Shown: positions 15,731 through 24,502 of the stretch, one piece after another
How positions within the stretch are numbered: the stretch's first letter is position 1
Layout of the letters: each line of letters begins with the position of its first letter
Origin: Tamlana crocina
GTDB taxonomy: Bacteria > Bacteroidota > Bacteroidia > Flavobacteriales > Flavobacteriaceae
DNA: 64,000 nucleotides
Assembly: GCA_040429635.1 (NCBI GenBank)
Contig: CP158972.1
Coordinates: 1,064,001 to 1,128,000, forward strand
Direction of reading: 5' to 3'
The notes under the pieces: generated by a model
Told to the model about the DNA's origin: nothing
Database searches by the model: none
Seen by the model: only the letters and a program-made list of their open reading frames with translations
Position numbers and translations under genes: made by a program

Positions 15731-16978
15731 ATGGAAGTATTAAAAATTGCAACAGCAGGAAGTGTAGATGACGGAAAAAGTACGTTGATTGGGCGTATTC
15801 TTTACGATACCAAATCGTTGACTACCGATAAATTGGAAGCTATTGAAAAAACCAGCAAACAACGTGGTTACGATTATTTGGATTTTTCGTTGGCTACCGA
15901 CGGTTTGGTTGCTGAAAGAGAGCAAGGTATCACCATCGATGTAGCGCACATTTATTTTTCAACAGGAAAGAAAAGTTACATTATTGCCGATACTCCGGGG
16001 CACGTGGAATATACACGTAACATGGTTACTGGAGCTTCAACATCGCAAGCGTCAATTATTTTGATTGATGCTCGTAAAGGCGTTATTGAGCAAACTAATC
16101 GTCACTTTTTCATCAACAACTTGTTGAGGATTAAAGATGTGGTGGTTGCGATAAACAAAATGGATTTGGTAGATTATTCTGAAGAGGTTTATAATAAGAT
16201 TAAAGCCGATTTTTCTGAGTTGATGAGCAAACGCGATTACCAAGACCAGAAAATCACTTTTATTCCTGTTAGTGCCTTAAAAGGCGATAACGTGGTGCAT
16301 AAATCTGAAAAGATGCCTTGGTACAAAGGAGAGGCGTTATTAGAGCATTTAGAGCAATTGGATAAAGCCGATATTTTTAATGTGGGTACCCCGCGTTTTC
16401 CGGTACAATATGTTATCCGCCCTAAAACCGAAGATTTCCACGATTTTAGAGGCTATGCCGGAAAAGTTTATGGTGGCGAGTTAAGCGTGGGCGACGATAT
16501 TATTGTGTTGCCATCAAAAACACGTTCAAAAATAAAAGACATTTATTTCTATGATGAAAAGTACGAAACGGCATCGCGTCGTTCGTCGGTAACTATCACT
16601 TTAGAAAACGATATCAATGTAAGCCGTGGCGACATGATTGTTAAGGAAGGTGATTTGCCAACCATCGACAAACAGTTTACGGCCAATGTATGCTGGATGG
16701 ATTCAGACGAATTGGTAACCGGCGGTAAATATATTGTTCAGCATGGTGTCAATAAAGTATTGGCCAAAGTGGATAGAATTAACCATAAAATCAATCCAGA
16801 TTATTCTGGTTTTGAAAAAGGGGTGACTACTTTAGGGGTTAACGATATTGCTTCGGTAACCTTCAAATTAAATAAGCCTATTTTCTATGATCAATTTAAA
16901 AAGCATAGAACCAATGGGTCGTTTATCTTAATTGATCCGCAAACCAACCATACTGTTGGAGCAGGATTCATTCAATAA
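15731..16978 (+). CDS. cysN: Sulfate adenylyltransferase GTPase subunit
   Basis: The GTP-hydrolysing partner of CysD. The 415-residue protein has all EF-Tu-type GTPase motifs: SVDDGKSTLIG (P-loop), DTPGHVEYTRNM (switch II), NKMD and the VSAL motif, followed by two beta-barrel domains. It ends at VGAGFI without the adenylyl-sulfate kinase (CysC) domain often fused to CysN in other bacteria. Ten bases separate it from the sulfite reductase gene. Confidence 0.96.
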   Translation: MEVLKIATAGSVDDGKSTLIGRILYDTKSLTTDKLEAIEKTSKQRGYDYLDFSLATDGLVAEREQGITIDVAHIYFSTGKKSYIIADTPGHVEYTRNMVTGASTSQASIILIDARKGVIEQTNRHFFINNLLRIKDVVVAINKMDLVDYSEEVYNKIKADFSELMSKRDYQDQKITFIPVSALKGDNVVHKSEKMPWYKGEALLEHLEQLDKADIFNVGTPRFPVQYVIRPKTEDFHDFRGYAGKVYGGELSVGDDIIVLPSKTRSKIKDIYFYDEKYETASRRSSVTITLENDINVSRGDMIVKEGDLPTIDKQFTANVCWMDSDELVTGGKYIVQHGVNKVLAKVDRINHKINPDYSGFEKGVTTLGVNDIASVTFKLNKPIFYDQFKKHRTNGSFILIDPQTNHTVGAGFIQ

Positions 16979-16987
16979 AAAAAGAAA

Positions 16988-19090
16988 ATGCAAACATTTA
17001 GATCAGAAATAGAAAACCCAGTTGTTGAGAGAGATATTATTGAATTAGCCAATAAGATCGAGTTGTTCAACAATGGAAAAATTGACGAAGAAAAATTTAG
17101 AAGTCTGCGTTTGGCCCGTGGTATTTACGGTCAGCGTCAAGAAGGCGTTCAAATGATTCGTATCAAATTGCCTTACGGAAAAGTAAAGAGCAACCAGTTA
17201 CGACGAATTTCGGACGTGTCTGACGAGTACTCTCGTGGACGTTTACACATTACTACGCGTCAGGATATCCAAATCCACTACGTTGATATTAACCGTACGC
17301 CAGAATTATGGGCAGAATTGGATAAGGACGATGTCACCATTCGTGAGGCTTGTGGTAACACGGTACGTAACGTAACCGCTTCAGAATTGGCAGGTGTTGA
17401 TGTAAACGAACCGTTCGATGTGTCGCCGTATGCCGATGCGTTGTTCCGTTTCTTCTTGCGTAACCCAATCTGTCAGGAAATGGGACGTAAGTTCAAAGTA
17501 TCATTTTCATCTTCCGATGAAGATACGGGACTGTCGTACATGCATGATTTAGGTTTTATTGCCAAAATTGAAAACGGTGTTCGCGGATTTAAAGTGATGA
17601 TTGGTGGTGGTTTAGGTTCACAACCACGTCATGCCGATGAGCTTTACAGCTTCTTGCCAAGTAACAAGATTATTCCGTTAATGGAAGGTGTGGTTAGAAT
17701 TTTTGATCGCCATGGTGAGCGTAAAAGCCGTGCCAAAGCGAGAATGAAATTCTTAATTAAAGATATCGGTCTTGAGGCTTTCAAAGAATTGGTTGAAGCA
17801 GAGCAAAAAGCCATTGCCAATAAAACGGTTGAAATTGATGCCGATGCTTATGTGGCTTCAAAACCGGTTGAGGTTTCAGAAATTCCTCAAGTTGATATAA
17901 AAGACGATCAAGCTTTTGAAACTTGGAAAGCAACCAATATCATTCCTCAAAAACAGGAAGGGTATGTGGCCATTGGTGTAAAAGTGCTTTTAGGTGACTT
18001 TTATACAGATAAGGCAAGATTATTGGCCGATTTGGTTGAGAAATATGCAGCGGGCGAAATCCGTTTGTCATTGCGCCAAAACATCGTGATTCCATTTGTA
18101 AAAGAGGAGTTAGTGCCATTTTTCTACACCGAATTGGAGAAATTAGGGTTTGCGGAAGCTGGATATAACAAAGCCGTAGATATTACAGCCTGCCCAGGAA
18201 CCGATACGTGTAACTTAGGTATTGCTAGTAGTACAGGAATCGCAGATGAGTTGGAGCGTGTTATAAAAGCCGAATACCCACAGTATCTTAAAAACGAAGA
18301 CCTAGTTATAAAAATTAGTGGTTGTATGAATGCTTGCGGACAGCATAATATGGCGAATATTGGTTTCCAAGGGATGTCGGTTCGTACACCAGATAAATTA
18401 GTAGCGCCTGCGTTACAAGTACTTTTAGGTGGTGGAAACCTTGGTGATGGTACCGGAGTTTTTGCTGATAAAGTGGTAAAAGTACCAAGTAGAAGAGGGC
18501 CGGAAGCCTTACGTAGAATCTTAAACGATTTTGAAGCCAATGCCGGTGGAAAGAAATTCGTGGAGTATTACAAAGAAACGGGAGACCGCTATTTCTACGA
18601 TTTGCTTAACGATTTACAAGACGTTAGCAACTTAACTCCAGAAGATTTTATCGATTGGGGTAATGAAGAAGAATATGTAAAAGAAATTGGTATTGGTGAG
18701 TGTGCCGGTGTGGTTATCGATTTAATTGCCACTTTATTTTTAGAGAGTGAGGAGAAAATCGAAAACGCTAAGGAAGCTTTTGGTAACGAAGTGTATTCGT
18801 ATGCTATTTACCATGCTTACAGTTCTTTGGTTAATTCCGCGAAAGCATTGTTGTTGGCCGAAAACAAAAAGACAAACACCCAAGCAGGTATCATAAGCGA
18901 TTTTGATAAACTGTTTGTTGAAGGTGGAAAAATAGATCTTGGAGGTTCATTTTCTGAGTTGATTTATCAACTTAACCAAAATGCGCCAACAAAAGAATTT
19001 GCTGAAAAATACATTGAAGATGCTGGTAAGTTTTTAGAAAAAGTAAGAGCTTTTAGAGAGGCTGATGCAGTTGAAACAAAGGCGGTATAA
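16988..19090 (+). CDS. Siroheme sulfite (nitrite) reductase with C-terminal HEPN-like domain
   Basis: Six-electron reduction of sulfite to sulfide, with ferredoxin as likely donor. Residues 1-560 form the two-repeat sulfite/nitrite reductase with cluster ligands Cys402, Cys408 (CPGTDTC), Cys446 and Cys450 (GCMNAC), which bind the [4Fe-4S]-siroheme centre. The operon (cysD, cysN, cobA) supports sulfite rather than nitrite. The protein is 700 residues; standard ferredoxin-type enzymes are about 550-600. The extra C-terminal part (about 570-690, with ESEEKIENAKEAF and YAIYHAYSSLVNSAKALLL) is helical and resembles HEPN domains. Its role is unknown; it might be structural or a regulatory partner-binding module. 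Confidence 0.9.
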   Translation: MQTFRSEIENPVVERDIIELANKIELFNNGKIDEEKFRSLRLARGIYGQRQEGVQMIRIKLPYGKVKSNQLRRISDVSDEYSRGRLHITTRQDIQIHYVDINRTPELWAELDKDDVTIREACGNTVRNVTASELAGVDVNEPFDVSPYADALFRFFLRNPICQEMGRKFKVSFSSSDEDTGLSYMHDLGFIAKIENGVRGFKVMIGGGLGSQPRHADELYSFLPSNKIIPLMEGVVRIFDRHGERKSRAKARMKFLIKDIGLEAFKELVEAEQKAIANKTVEIDADAYVASKPVEVSEIPQVDIKDDQAFETWKATNIIPQKQEGYVAIGVKVLLGDFYTDKARLLADLVEKYAAGEIRLSLRQNIVIPFVKEELVPFFYTELEKLGFAEAGYNKAVDITACPGTDTCNLGIASSTGIADELERVIKAEYPQYLKNEDLVIKISGCMNACGQHNMANIGFQGMSVRTPDKLVAPALQVLLGGGNLGDGTGVFADKVVKVPSRRGPEALRRILNDFEANAGGKKFVEYYKETGDRYFYDLLNDLQDVSNLTPEDFIDWGNEEEYVKEIGIGECAGVVIDLIATLFLESEEKIENAKEAFGNEVYSYAIYHAYSSLVNSAKALLLAENKKTNTQAGIISDFDKLFVEGGKIDLGGSFSELIYQLNQNAPTKEFAEKYIEDAGKFLEKVRAFREADAVETKAV

Positions 19091-19099
19091 ATAAAGAAT

Positions 19100-19861
19100 A
19101 TGAGTTTGAAAACCCCAAAATTAACGGTTGTAGGTGCTGGTCCGGGTGACGAAGATTTAATTACCCTTAAGGCGATTAAGGCTATAGAATCTGCCGATGT
19201 GATCCTGTACGACGCACTGATCAACGAATCGCTTCTTAAATATGCTTCGGAGGATACCGAGCTTATTTTTGTGGGCAAGCGTAAGGGGTGCTATGCGTTT
19301 CAGCAGGAACAAATCAACGAGCTGATTGTTTCCAAAGCCAAGGAAAAAGGGCATGTAGTGCGATTAAAAGGCGGCGACCCATTTATTTTTGGTCGCGGTG
19401 CCGAGGAAATTGATTATGTGAGCGGTTTCGGATTGGAAACTTTTGTGGTGCCGGGTATTTCATCATCGGTGGCAGTGCCAGCTTATCAAGGCATTCCGTT
19501 AACAAAACGAGGGGCTTCCGAAAGCTTTTGGGTCATCACAGGAACGACCAAAAAGCACCAAATTTCTGGTGATGTGGCTTTAGCGGCTAAATCGACGGCA
19601 ACGGTTGTAATTTTAATGGGCATGAGCAAACTGGACGAAATCGTTAAGATTTTTTCAGAAGAAAACAAACAGGAAACGCCCATTGCCATTATACAAAACG
19701 GAACGCGAGCAGACGAAAAAGTAGGCATTGGCACTATAAGTACCATTCAAAATATTGTTGCTGAAAAGGAATTATCATCTCCGGCCATTATCATTATCGG
19801 TGATGTGGTGAAAGAAAGAGCCGTGTTGAGTTCTATTTGTGCCGAAGTTGTAAAGGAATAG
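19100..19861 (+). CDS. cobA: Uroporphyrinogen-III C-methyltransferase
   Basis: Makes precorrin-2 from uroporphyrinogen III with two SAM, the branch point to siroheme. The 253-residue protein has the SUMT signatures VGAGPGDEDLITLKA at the N-terminus, VRLKGGDPFIFGRG in the middle and VPGISSS. It follows the sulfite reductase gene by nine bases, matching the need for siroheme. It precedes the dehydrogenase/ferrochelatase gene by three bases. SAM use here is independent of the riboswitches. Confidence 0.95.
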   Translation: MSLKTPKLTVVGAGPGDEDLITLKAIKAIESADVILYDALINESLLKYASEDTELIFVGKRKGCYAFQQEQINELIVSKAKEKGHVVRLKGGDPFIFGRGAEEIDYVSGFGLETFVVPGISSSVAVPAYQGIPLTKRGASESFWVITGTTKKHQISGDVALAAKSTATVVILMGMSKLDEIVKIFSEENKQETPIAIIQNGTRADEKVGIGTISTIQNIVAEKELSSPAIIIIGDVVKERAVLSSICAEVVKE

Positions 19862-19864
19862 GTC

Positions 19865-20449
19865 ATGGAAAGAAATAATTTATACCCTATTTTTTTAAAA
19901 GCGAAAAGCTTAAACGTTCTTATAGTTGGTGGAGGTTATGTGGCTGAAGAAAAATTGACTTTTCTTCTAAAATCAAGCCCAGATGCCAATGTCACTATGG
20001 TGTCGCCCATGTTTAGGGAAGACACGGTGGAGTTGGCCAAAAAAGGAAACGTTACCCTTATTGAAAGTAAATACAAAAAGAAGTATTTAAAAGGGAAGCA
20101 CATTGTGGTGGCCACGACCGATAAGCCCAAAGTGAATGTAAAAGTGCACAAGCATTGCCGCAAAAAAAGCATTTTGGTAAATGTGGCCGATAACCCGCCG
20201 TATTGCGATTTTTATATGGGGGGTATCGTCACCAAGGGCAATGTAAAGGTAGCGATTTCAACTAACGGAAAATCGCCCACAACAGCGAAACGTTTGCGTC
20301 AGTTTTTTGAGGATGTTATCCCGGAAAATGTAGATGATTTAGTAAAAAATTTAAACGAATATAGAAAAACAATAAAAGGTGATTTTGAACAAAAAGTGGA
20401 AACACTTAACGAATTCACCAAAGGATTAATCGAGAAAAAAGAGTCTTAA
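19865..20449 (+). CDS. Precorrin-2 dehydrogenase / sirohydrochlorin ferrochelatase (Met8/SirC type)
   Basis: Oxidises precorrin-2 to sirohydrochlorin with NAD and probably inserts iron to give siroheme. The 194-residue protein corresponds to the N-terminal half of CysG: a Rossmann motif NVLIVGGGYVAEEK, then VNVADNPPYCDFYMGG and the AISTNGKSPTTAKRLR segment. With cobA upstream it completes the siroheme branch as separate genes rather than a CysG fusion. Whether it also performs chelation cannot be told from sequence. Confidence 0.9.
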   Translation: MERNNLYPIFLKAKSLNVLIVGGGYVAEEKLTFLLKSSPDANVTMVSPMFREDTVELAKKGNVTLIESKYKKKYLKGKHIVVATTDKPKVNVKVHKHCRKKSILVNVADNPPYCDFYMGGIVTKGNVKVAISTNGKSPTTAKRLRQFFEDVIPENVDDLVKNLNEYRKTIKGDFEQKVETLNEFTKGLIEKKES

Positions 20450-20450
20450 A

Positions 20451-21503
20451 ATGATTAAAACAGATATACTAATAATAGGAGCAGGACCAACGGGATTATT
20501 TACTGTTTTTGAAGCAGGTTTGTTAAAGCTTAAATGTCATTTAATTGATGCATTGCCACAACCTGGCGGACAGTGTTCAGAGATTTATCCCAAAAAACCG
20601 ATTTACGATATTCCAGGTTTCCCGGAAATTTTAGCGGGCGACTTAACCAGAAACTTGTTGGAGCAAGGTAAGCAGTTCGAACCCGGATTTACTTTGGGTG
20701 AGCGTGCCGAAACTATCGAAAAGCAAGACGACGGTTCATTCATCGTAACAACCAATAAAGGTACTAAGCACCATGCGCCAGTAGTAGCCATAGCCGGTGG
20801 GTTAGGGTCGTTCGAGCCTAGAAAACCAGCTATTGATGGATTGGCCGATTACGAAGATAACGGTGTGGAATACATTATTAAAGATCCAGAATTTTACCGC
20901 GACAAAAAAGTGGTGATTTCAGGTGGTGGAGATTCAGCGTTAGACTGGAGTATCTTCTTAACCGATGTAGCTTCAGAAGTAACATTGATTCACAGAAGAA
21001 ATGAGTTTAGAGGCGCGTTGGATTCCGTAGAAAAAGTAAGAGAGCTTACCCAAGAAGGTAAAATCAACTTGGTAACCCCAGCCGAAGTGAAAGAATTGCA
21101 CGGCGCTGGTAAAATTGAGGCGGTAACTTACGAAAGGGAAGGCGAATCTGTTAGAATAGAAACAGATCATTTTGTGCCATTGTTCGGATTGTCTCCAAAA
21201 TTAGGGCCGATTGGAAATTGGGGCTTAGAGATTGAAAAGAATGCCATTAAAGTAGATAATTCTTTAAATTATCAAACTAACATCCCGGGCATTTTCGCCA
21301 TTGGTGATGTGAATACTTACCCAGAAAAGTTAAAGTTGATCCTTTGTGGTTTCCACGAAGCAACTTTAATGTGTCAGGCAGCCTACAGAATCATTAACCC
21401 AGGTAAAAAATATGTGTTGAAATACACAACTGTAAGCGGTATTGATGGTTTTGATGGGTCGCGTAAAGAAGCACCAAAAGCAGTAGTTCAAGCTATAAAC
21501 TAA
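20451..21503 (+). CDS. Ferredoxin-NADP reductase, thioredoxin-reductase-like type
   Basis: A 350-residue FAD/NAD(P) oxidoreductase. GAGPTGLF near residue 10 binds FAD and GGGDSALDW near residue 163 binds NAD(P); the C-terminal AIGDVNTYPEKLKL is the second FAD motif. It lacks the CxxC redox pair of thioredoxin reductase, and its length and C-terminal extension (after PGKKY) match type-2 ferredoxin-NADP reductases. As the last gene of the sulfate operon it most plausibly delivers electrons from NADPH through ferredoxin to the sulfite reductase. It begins one base after the stop of the preceding gene. Confidence 0.87.
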   Translation: MIKTDILIIGAGPTGLFTVFEAGLLKLKCHLIDALPQPGGQCSEIYPKKPIYDIPGFPEILAGDLTRNLLEQGKQFEPGFTLGERAETIEKQDDGSFIVTTNKGTKHHAPVVAIAGGLGSFEPRKPAIDGLADYEDNGVEYIIKDPEFYRDKKVVISGGGDSALDWSIFLTDVASEVTLIHRRNEFRGALDSVEKVRELTQEGKINLVTPAEVKELHGAGKIEAVTYEREGESVRIETDHFVPLFGLSPKLGPIGNWGLEIEKNAIKVDNSLNYQTNIPGIFAIGDVNTYPEKLKLILCGFHEATLMCQAAYRIINPGKKYVLKYTTVSGIDGFDGSRKEAPKAVVQAIN

Positions 21504-21527
21504 AATATACTAAGTAAGAGGTTAAAA

Positions 21528-21562
21528 AAATCCCACATGGTTTCATTAACCTTGTGGGATTT
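21528..21562 (+). terminator. Terminator after the sulfate operon
   Basis: AAATCCCACA at 21528-21537 pairs with TGTGGGATTT at 21553-21562, extended by GGTT/AACC after one mismatch, and is followed by AATATTTTT. It separates the sulfate operon from cysE. Confidence 0.8.
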
Positions 21563-21613
21563 AATATTTTTGGGAAGTTTGGTTGCAAAATATAAAACCT
21601 CAAACAAAAACAC

Positions 21614-22357
21614 ATGAAGAGTTACAATGTTTGTTTAAAGGATACGGTAAAAACATTTACCAAAAAATTGTTTTATTCATTGTTCGATTGTGAGCAAGAA
21701 GAAGCCAATAGCGAATTTTTGGAAGCCACTTTTTTAAAAATCGTTTCCAATTTGGAGATTGAAAACGGAAAGGAAATTTGGGAACAGTTTAAAACCGATC
21801 TGCCTTCCATCAGAAAAAAGTTGGATGCCGATGCTATTGCGTTTGAAAACAACGATCCAGCGTCTCATAGTTTGGCCGAGATTTATATGGCCTATCCTGG
21901 TTTTCATGCGATATCCATTTACCGTTTAAGTCATGCTTTAATTAAGTTGGGCGTTCATATTTTACCAAGAATGATGAGTGAATATATTCACGGTATCACC
22001 GGTATTGACATCCACCCCGGAGCAACCATTGGCGATTCGTTTTACATCGACCATGGCACGGGAATCGTAATTGGCGAAACCTCCATTATTGGAAATAACG
22101 TTAAAATATATCAAGGGGTTACCTTGGGCGGTATTTCGGTGGCTAAAGATTTGGCTTCAACCAAACGCCATCCAACCATTGAAGATAACGTGTGCATTTA
22201 CGCCAATGCTACCATTTTAGGCGGCGACATCGTCATCGGGAAAAACAGCATTATTGGGGCCAACGTTTGGATTACCGAATCGGTTCCTGAAAATTCATTG
22301 GTAACCTATCAAACAGAAATAAAAATCAGACCTAAAAAGAATGGCATACGAGAATAG
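21614..22357 (+). CDS. cysE: Serine O-acetyltransferase
   Basis: Acetylates serine with acetyl-CoA to give O-acetylserine for cysteine synthesis. The 247-residue protein has an N-terminal helical domain and a C-terminal left-handed beta helix with hexapeptide repeats (DIHPGATIGDSFYIDHG, GIVIGET, IYQGVTLGG), including the catalytic His region. A TATTTTTG -7 box at 21565-21572 lies just after the terminator, suggesting its own promoter. It overlaps cysM by 17 bases, so translation of the two is coupled. Confidence 0.94.
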   Translation: MKSYNVCLKDTVKTFTKKLFYSLFDCEQEEANSEFLEATFLKIVSNLEIENGKEIWEQFKTDLPSIRKKLDADAIAFENNDPASHSLAEIYMAYPGFHAISIYRLSHALIKLGVHILPRMMSEYIHGITGIDIHPGATIGDSFYIDHGTGIVIGETSIIGNNVKIYQGVTLGGISVAKDLASTKRHPTIEDNVCIYANATILGGDIVIGKNSIIGANVWITESVPENSLVTYQTEIKIRPKKNGIRE

Positions 22358-23231
22358 TATTATTGGTCAAATAGGCAACACGCCGTTGGTGGAAGCCACG
22401 CACCTCATTTCAAAAAAAGGCGTGCGATTGTTTTTAAAGTTGGAAGGTAATAATCCGGGGGGAAGTGTAAAAGACCGCCCTGCTTTCAATATGATAAACG
22501 AAGCATTAAAACGCGGCGATATTAAGAAAGGTGGTACTTTGGTAGAAGCTACCAGCGGAAACACAGGAATTGCTTTGGCGTTTATTGCCAATTTATTGGG
22601 GTTGAAAATGATTTTGATTATGCCTGAAAATTCCACCGAAGAACGTGTTAAAACCATGCGAGCTTATGGGGCTGAAGTGATTTTAACGCCAGCTGATATC
22701 GGTATTGAAGGCTCACGCGATTTAGCTTTTAAATTACGTGATGAAAAAGGTTATACGCTTTTAAACCAATTTGAAAACGACGATAACTGGAAAGCACATT
22801 ACAAAACCACAGGCCCAGAAATTTGGCGCGATACCAACGGGGAAATCACACATTTCGTATCGGCCATGGGTACTACAGGAACTATAATGGGTGTGTCAAC
22901 TTTTTTAAAAGAAAAAAACAAAAATGTGACCATTGTTGGGGCACAACCCGACGACGATTCCCGAATTCCGGGGATTAGAAAATGGCCGGAAGAATACGTG
23001 CCCAAATTTTTCAACCGAAGTAAAGTCGATGAGGTTATTGAAGTTACCGAAGCCGATGCCAAAGCCACAACTATAAAATTGGCAAAAGAAGAAGGCATTT
23101 TTGCTGGGATGAGCAGTGGCGGTTCAGTTTACTGTGCCTTACAAATCGCCGAAAAAATAGAAAAAGGAGTTATTGTGGCTATTATTTGTGATCGTGGTGA
23201 TAGGTATTTATCGTCCACTTTATTTGAATAA
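22341..23231 (+). CDS. cysM: Cysteine synthase B (O-acetylserine sulfhydrylase)
   Basis: Makes cysteine from O-acetylserine and sulfide (or thiosulfate for CysM types). The 296-residue PLP enzyme has Lys44 in GGSVKDRPA, the TSGNTGIALA asparagine loop and the GTTGTIMGVS phosphate-binding loop. GVKDRPAF-type residues and the short length favour CysM over CysK. It starts inside the end of cysE, with which it would act in sequence on the sulfide produced by the preceding operon. Confidence 0.94.
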   Translation: MAYENSIIGQIGNTPLVEATHLISKKGVRLFLKLEGNNPGGSVKDRPAFNMINEALKRGDIKKGGTLVEATSGNTGIALAFIANLLGLKMILIMPENSTEERVKTMRAYGAEVILTPADIGIEGSRDLAFKLRDEKGYTLLNQFENDDNWKAHYKTTGPEIWRDTNGEITHFVSAMGTTGTIMGVSTFLKEKNKNVTIVGAQPDDDSRIPGIRKWPEEYVPKFFNRSKVDEVIEVTEADAKATTIKLAKEEGIFAGMSSGGSVYCALQIAEKIEKGVIVAIICDRGDRYLSSTLFE

Positions 23232-23273
23232 CAGAGAGTATTCAATAAAATAGGAAAACCAAAATATAGTCAC

Positions 23274-23281
23274 TATTTTTG
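23274..23281 (+). promoter_or_regulatory. Candidate -7 element upstream of the metH riboswitch
   Basis: TATTTTTG, an exact TAnnTTTG match, 42 bases before the aptamer. No convincing TTG lies at the required distance upstream, so only the -7 half is supported. Confidence 0.4.
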
Positions 23282-23321
23282 CATTCCAATTTTTACGAAC
23301 AAAAGTTCATTTACGTAATAG

Positions 23322-23444
23322 TGTTATCAAGAAAGGTAGAGGGATTAGACCCAGTGAAGCCTTGGCAACCCTTTAACTTGTAAAGAAGGTGCTACGTTCT
23401 ACCGCCAATTCTGATTTGTTTCAGGTCTTAGCGGAAAGATAACG
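23322..23444 (+). promoter_or_regulatory. SAM-I (S-box) riboswitch upstream of metH
   Basis: A second S-box aptamer with GTTATCAAGAAAGGTAGAGG, GGATTAGACCC, GTGAAGCC, TTGGCAACC and AAGGTGCTACGTTCTACC in order; P1 is GTTATC at 23323-23328 with GATAAC at 23438-23443. The core is nearly identical to the one before metY, while the variable P4 arm differs. Downstream a 9-bp hairpin ends five bases before the metH start codon and may be the expression platform. Confidence 0.94.
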
Positions 23445-23468
23445 AATAGTATTTTTTACTTTTCTTGA

Positions 23469-23495
23469 TGATATTATGACTTAAAGATAATATCA
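23469..23495 (+). promoter_or_regulatory. Hairpin abutting the metH start, possible expression platform
   Basis: TGATATTAT at 23469-23477 pairs with ATAATATCA at 23487-23495 around a 9-base loop, then five A residues and the ATG at 23501. It lacks a T-run, so control of ribosome access is more likely than termination. Confidence 0.5.
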
Positions 23496-23500
23496 AAAAA

Positions 23501-24502
23501 ATGTCAGATATAAGAGCAGCTTTAAAAGAGCGAATTCTGGTTTTGGACGGTGCCATGGGTACTATGCTCCAAGCTTATAAATTCACCGAAGACGATTTCC
23601 GTGGCGAACGTTTTAAGGATTTTCCTGTGCCTTTACAGGGCAATAACGATTTGTTGTCCATTACACAGCCCGAAGCCATAAAAACCATTCATGCCAAGTA
23701 TTTTGAAGCGGGAGCCGATATTGTAGAGACCAATACCTTTTCGGGAACCACTATCGCGATGGCCGATTACCAAATGGAAGATTTGGTGTACGAGCTCAAT
23801 TACCAATCGGCAAAAATAGCCAAAGAAGTTGCTGAAGAGTTCACCAAAAAAGAACCCAACAAGCCACGATTTGTAGCAGGTTCCATTGGTCCAACCAACC
23901 GTACTGCGAGCATGTCGCCCGATGTAAACGATCCGGGCTATAGAGCCGTAACATTTGACGAATTGCGAATAGCTTACAAGCAACAAGTGGAAGCACTTAT
24001 GGATGGTGGTTCGGACATTTTGTTGGTAGAAACCGTATTTGATACACTCAATGCCAAAGCGGCTTTGTTTGCCATTGAAGAAGTAAAAGAGGAGAGAAGC
24101 ATTGATATCCCAATCATGTTAAGCGGTACCATTACCGATGCGTCGGGAAGAACGCTTTCCGGGCAAACGGCCGAAGCCTTTTTAATTTCGGTGTCGCATG
24201 TGCCATTACTTTCTATTGGTTTCAATTGCGCTTTGGGGGCGAATTTATTGCAGCCGCATTTAGAGGCCATTGCCAATAAAACCGATTTTGCCATTTCGGC
24301 ACATCCCAATGCCGGATTGCCCAATGCCTTTGGAGAATACGACGAAACCCCAGAAGAAATGGGCGCTCAAATTGAAGAATATCTAAAGAAAAATTTAATC
24401 AATATTATTGGTGGCTGTTGTGGTACATCGCCAGAACACATCAAAGTAATTGCAGATATAGCTGCAAAATATAAACCCCGTCAAGTGGTTGTTGGTTGCT
24501 AG
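23501..24502 (+). CDS. metH: Methionine synthase, homocysteine-binding half (split MetH)
   Basis: The N-terminal module of cobalamin-dependent methionine synthase, encoded as a separate 333-residue protein. It has LDGAMGTMLQ at the N-terminus, the ETNTFSGT loop, and the three zinc-ligand cysteines: one in FNCALGAN and the pair in GGCCGTSPEHI. It binds and activates homocysteine for methylation by the second half downstream. The last residues (QVVVGC) and the stop are encoded by a TTGTTGGTTGC repeat word, so the natural C-terminus may have been altered by that element. Under the SAM-I riboswitch. Confidence 0.92.
   Translation: MSDIRAALKERILVLDGAMGTMLQAYKFTEDDFRGERFKDFPVPLQGNNDLLSITQPEAIKTIHAKYFEAGADIVETNTFSGTTIAMADYQMEDLVYELNYQSAKIAKEVAEEFTKKEPNKPRFVAGSIGPTNRTASMSPDVNDPGYRAVTFDELRIAYKQQVEALMDGGSDILLVETVFDTLNAKAALFAIEEVKEERSIDIPIMLSGTITDASGRTLSGQTAEAFLISVSHVPLLSIGFNCALGANLLQPHLEAIANKTDFAISAHPNAGLPNAFGEYDETPEEMGAQIEEYLKKNLINIIGGCCGTSPEHIKVIADIAAKYKPRQVVVGC

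Noticed and set aside
20451-21503. Thioredoxin reductase
   Set aside because: The CxxC redox pair is absent and the C-terminal extension fits ferredoxin-NADP reductase.
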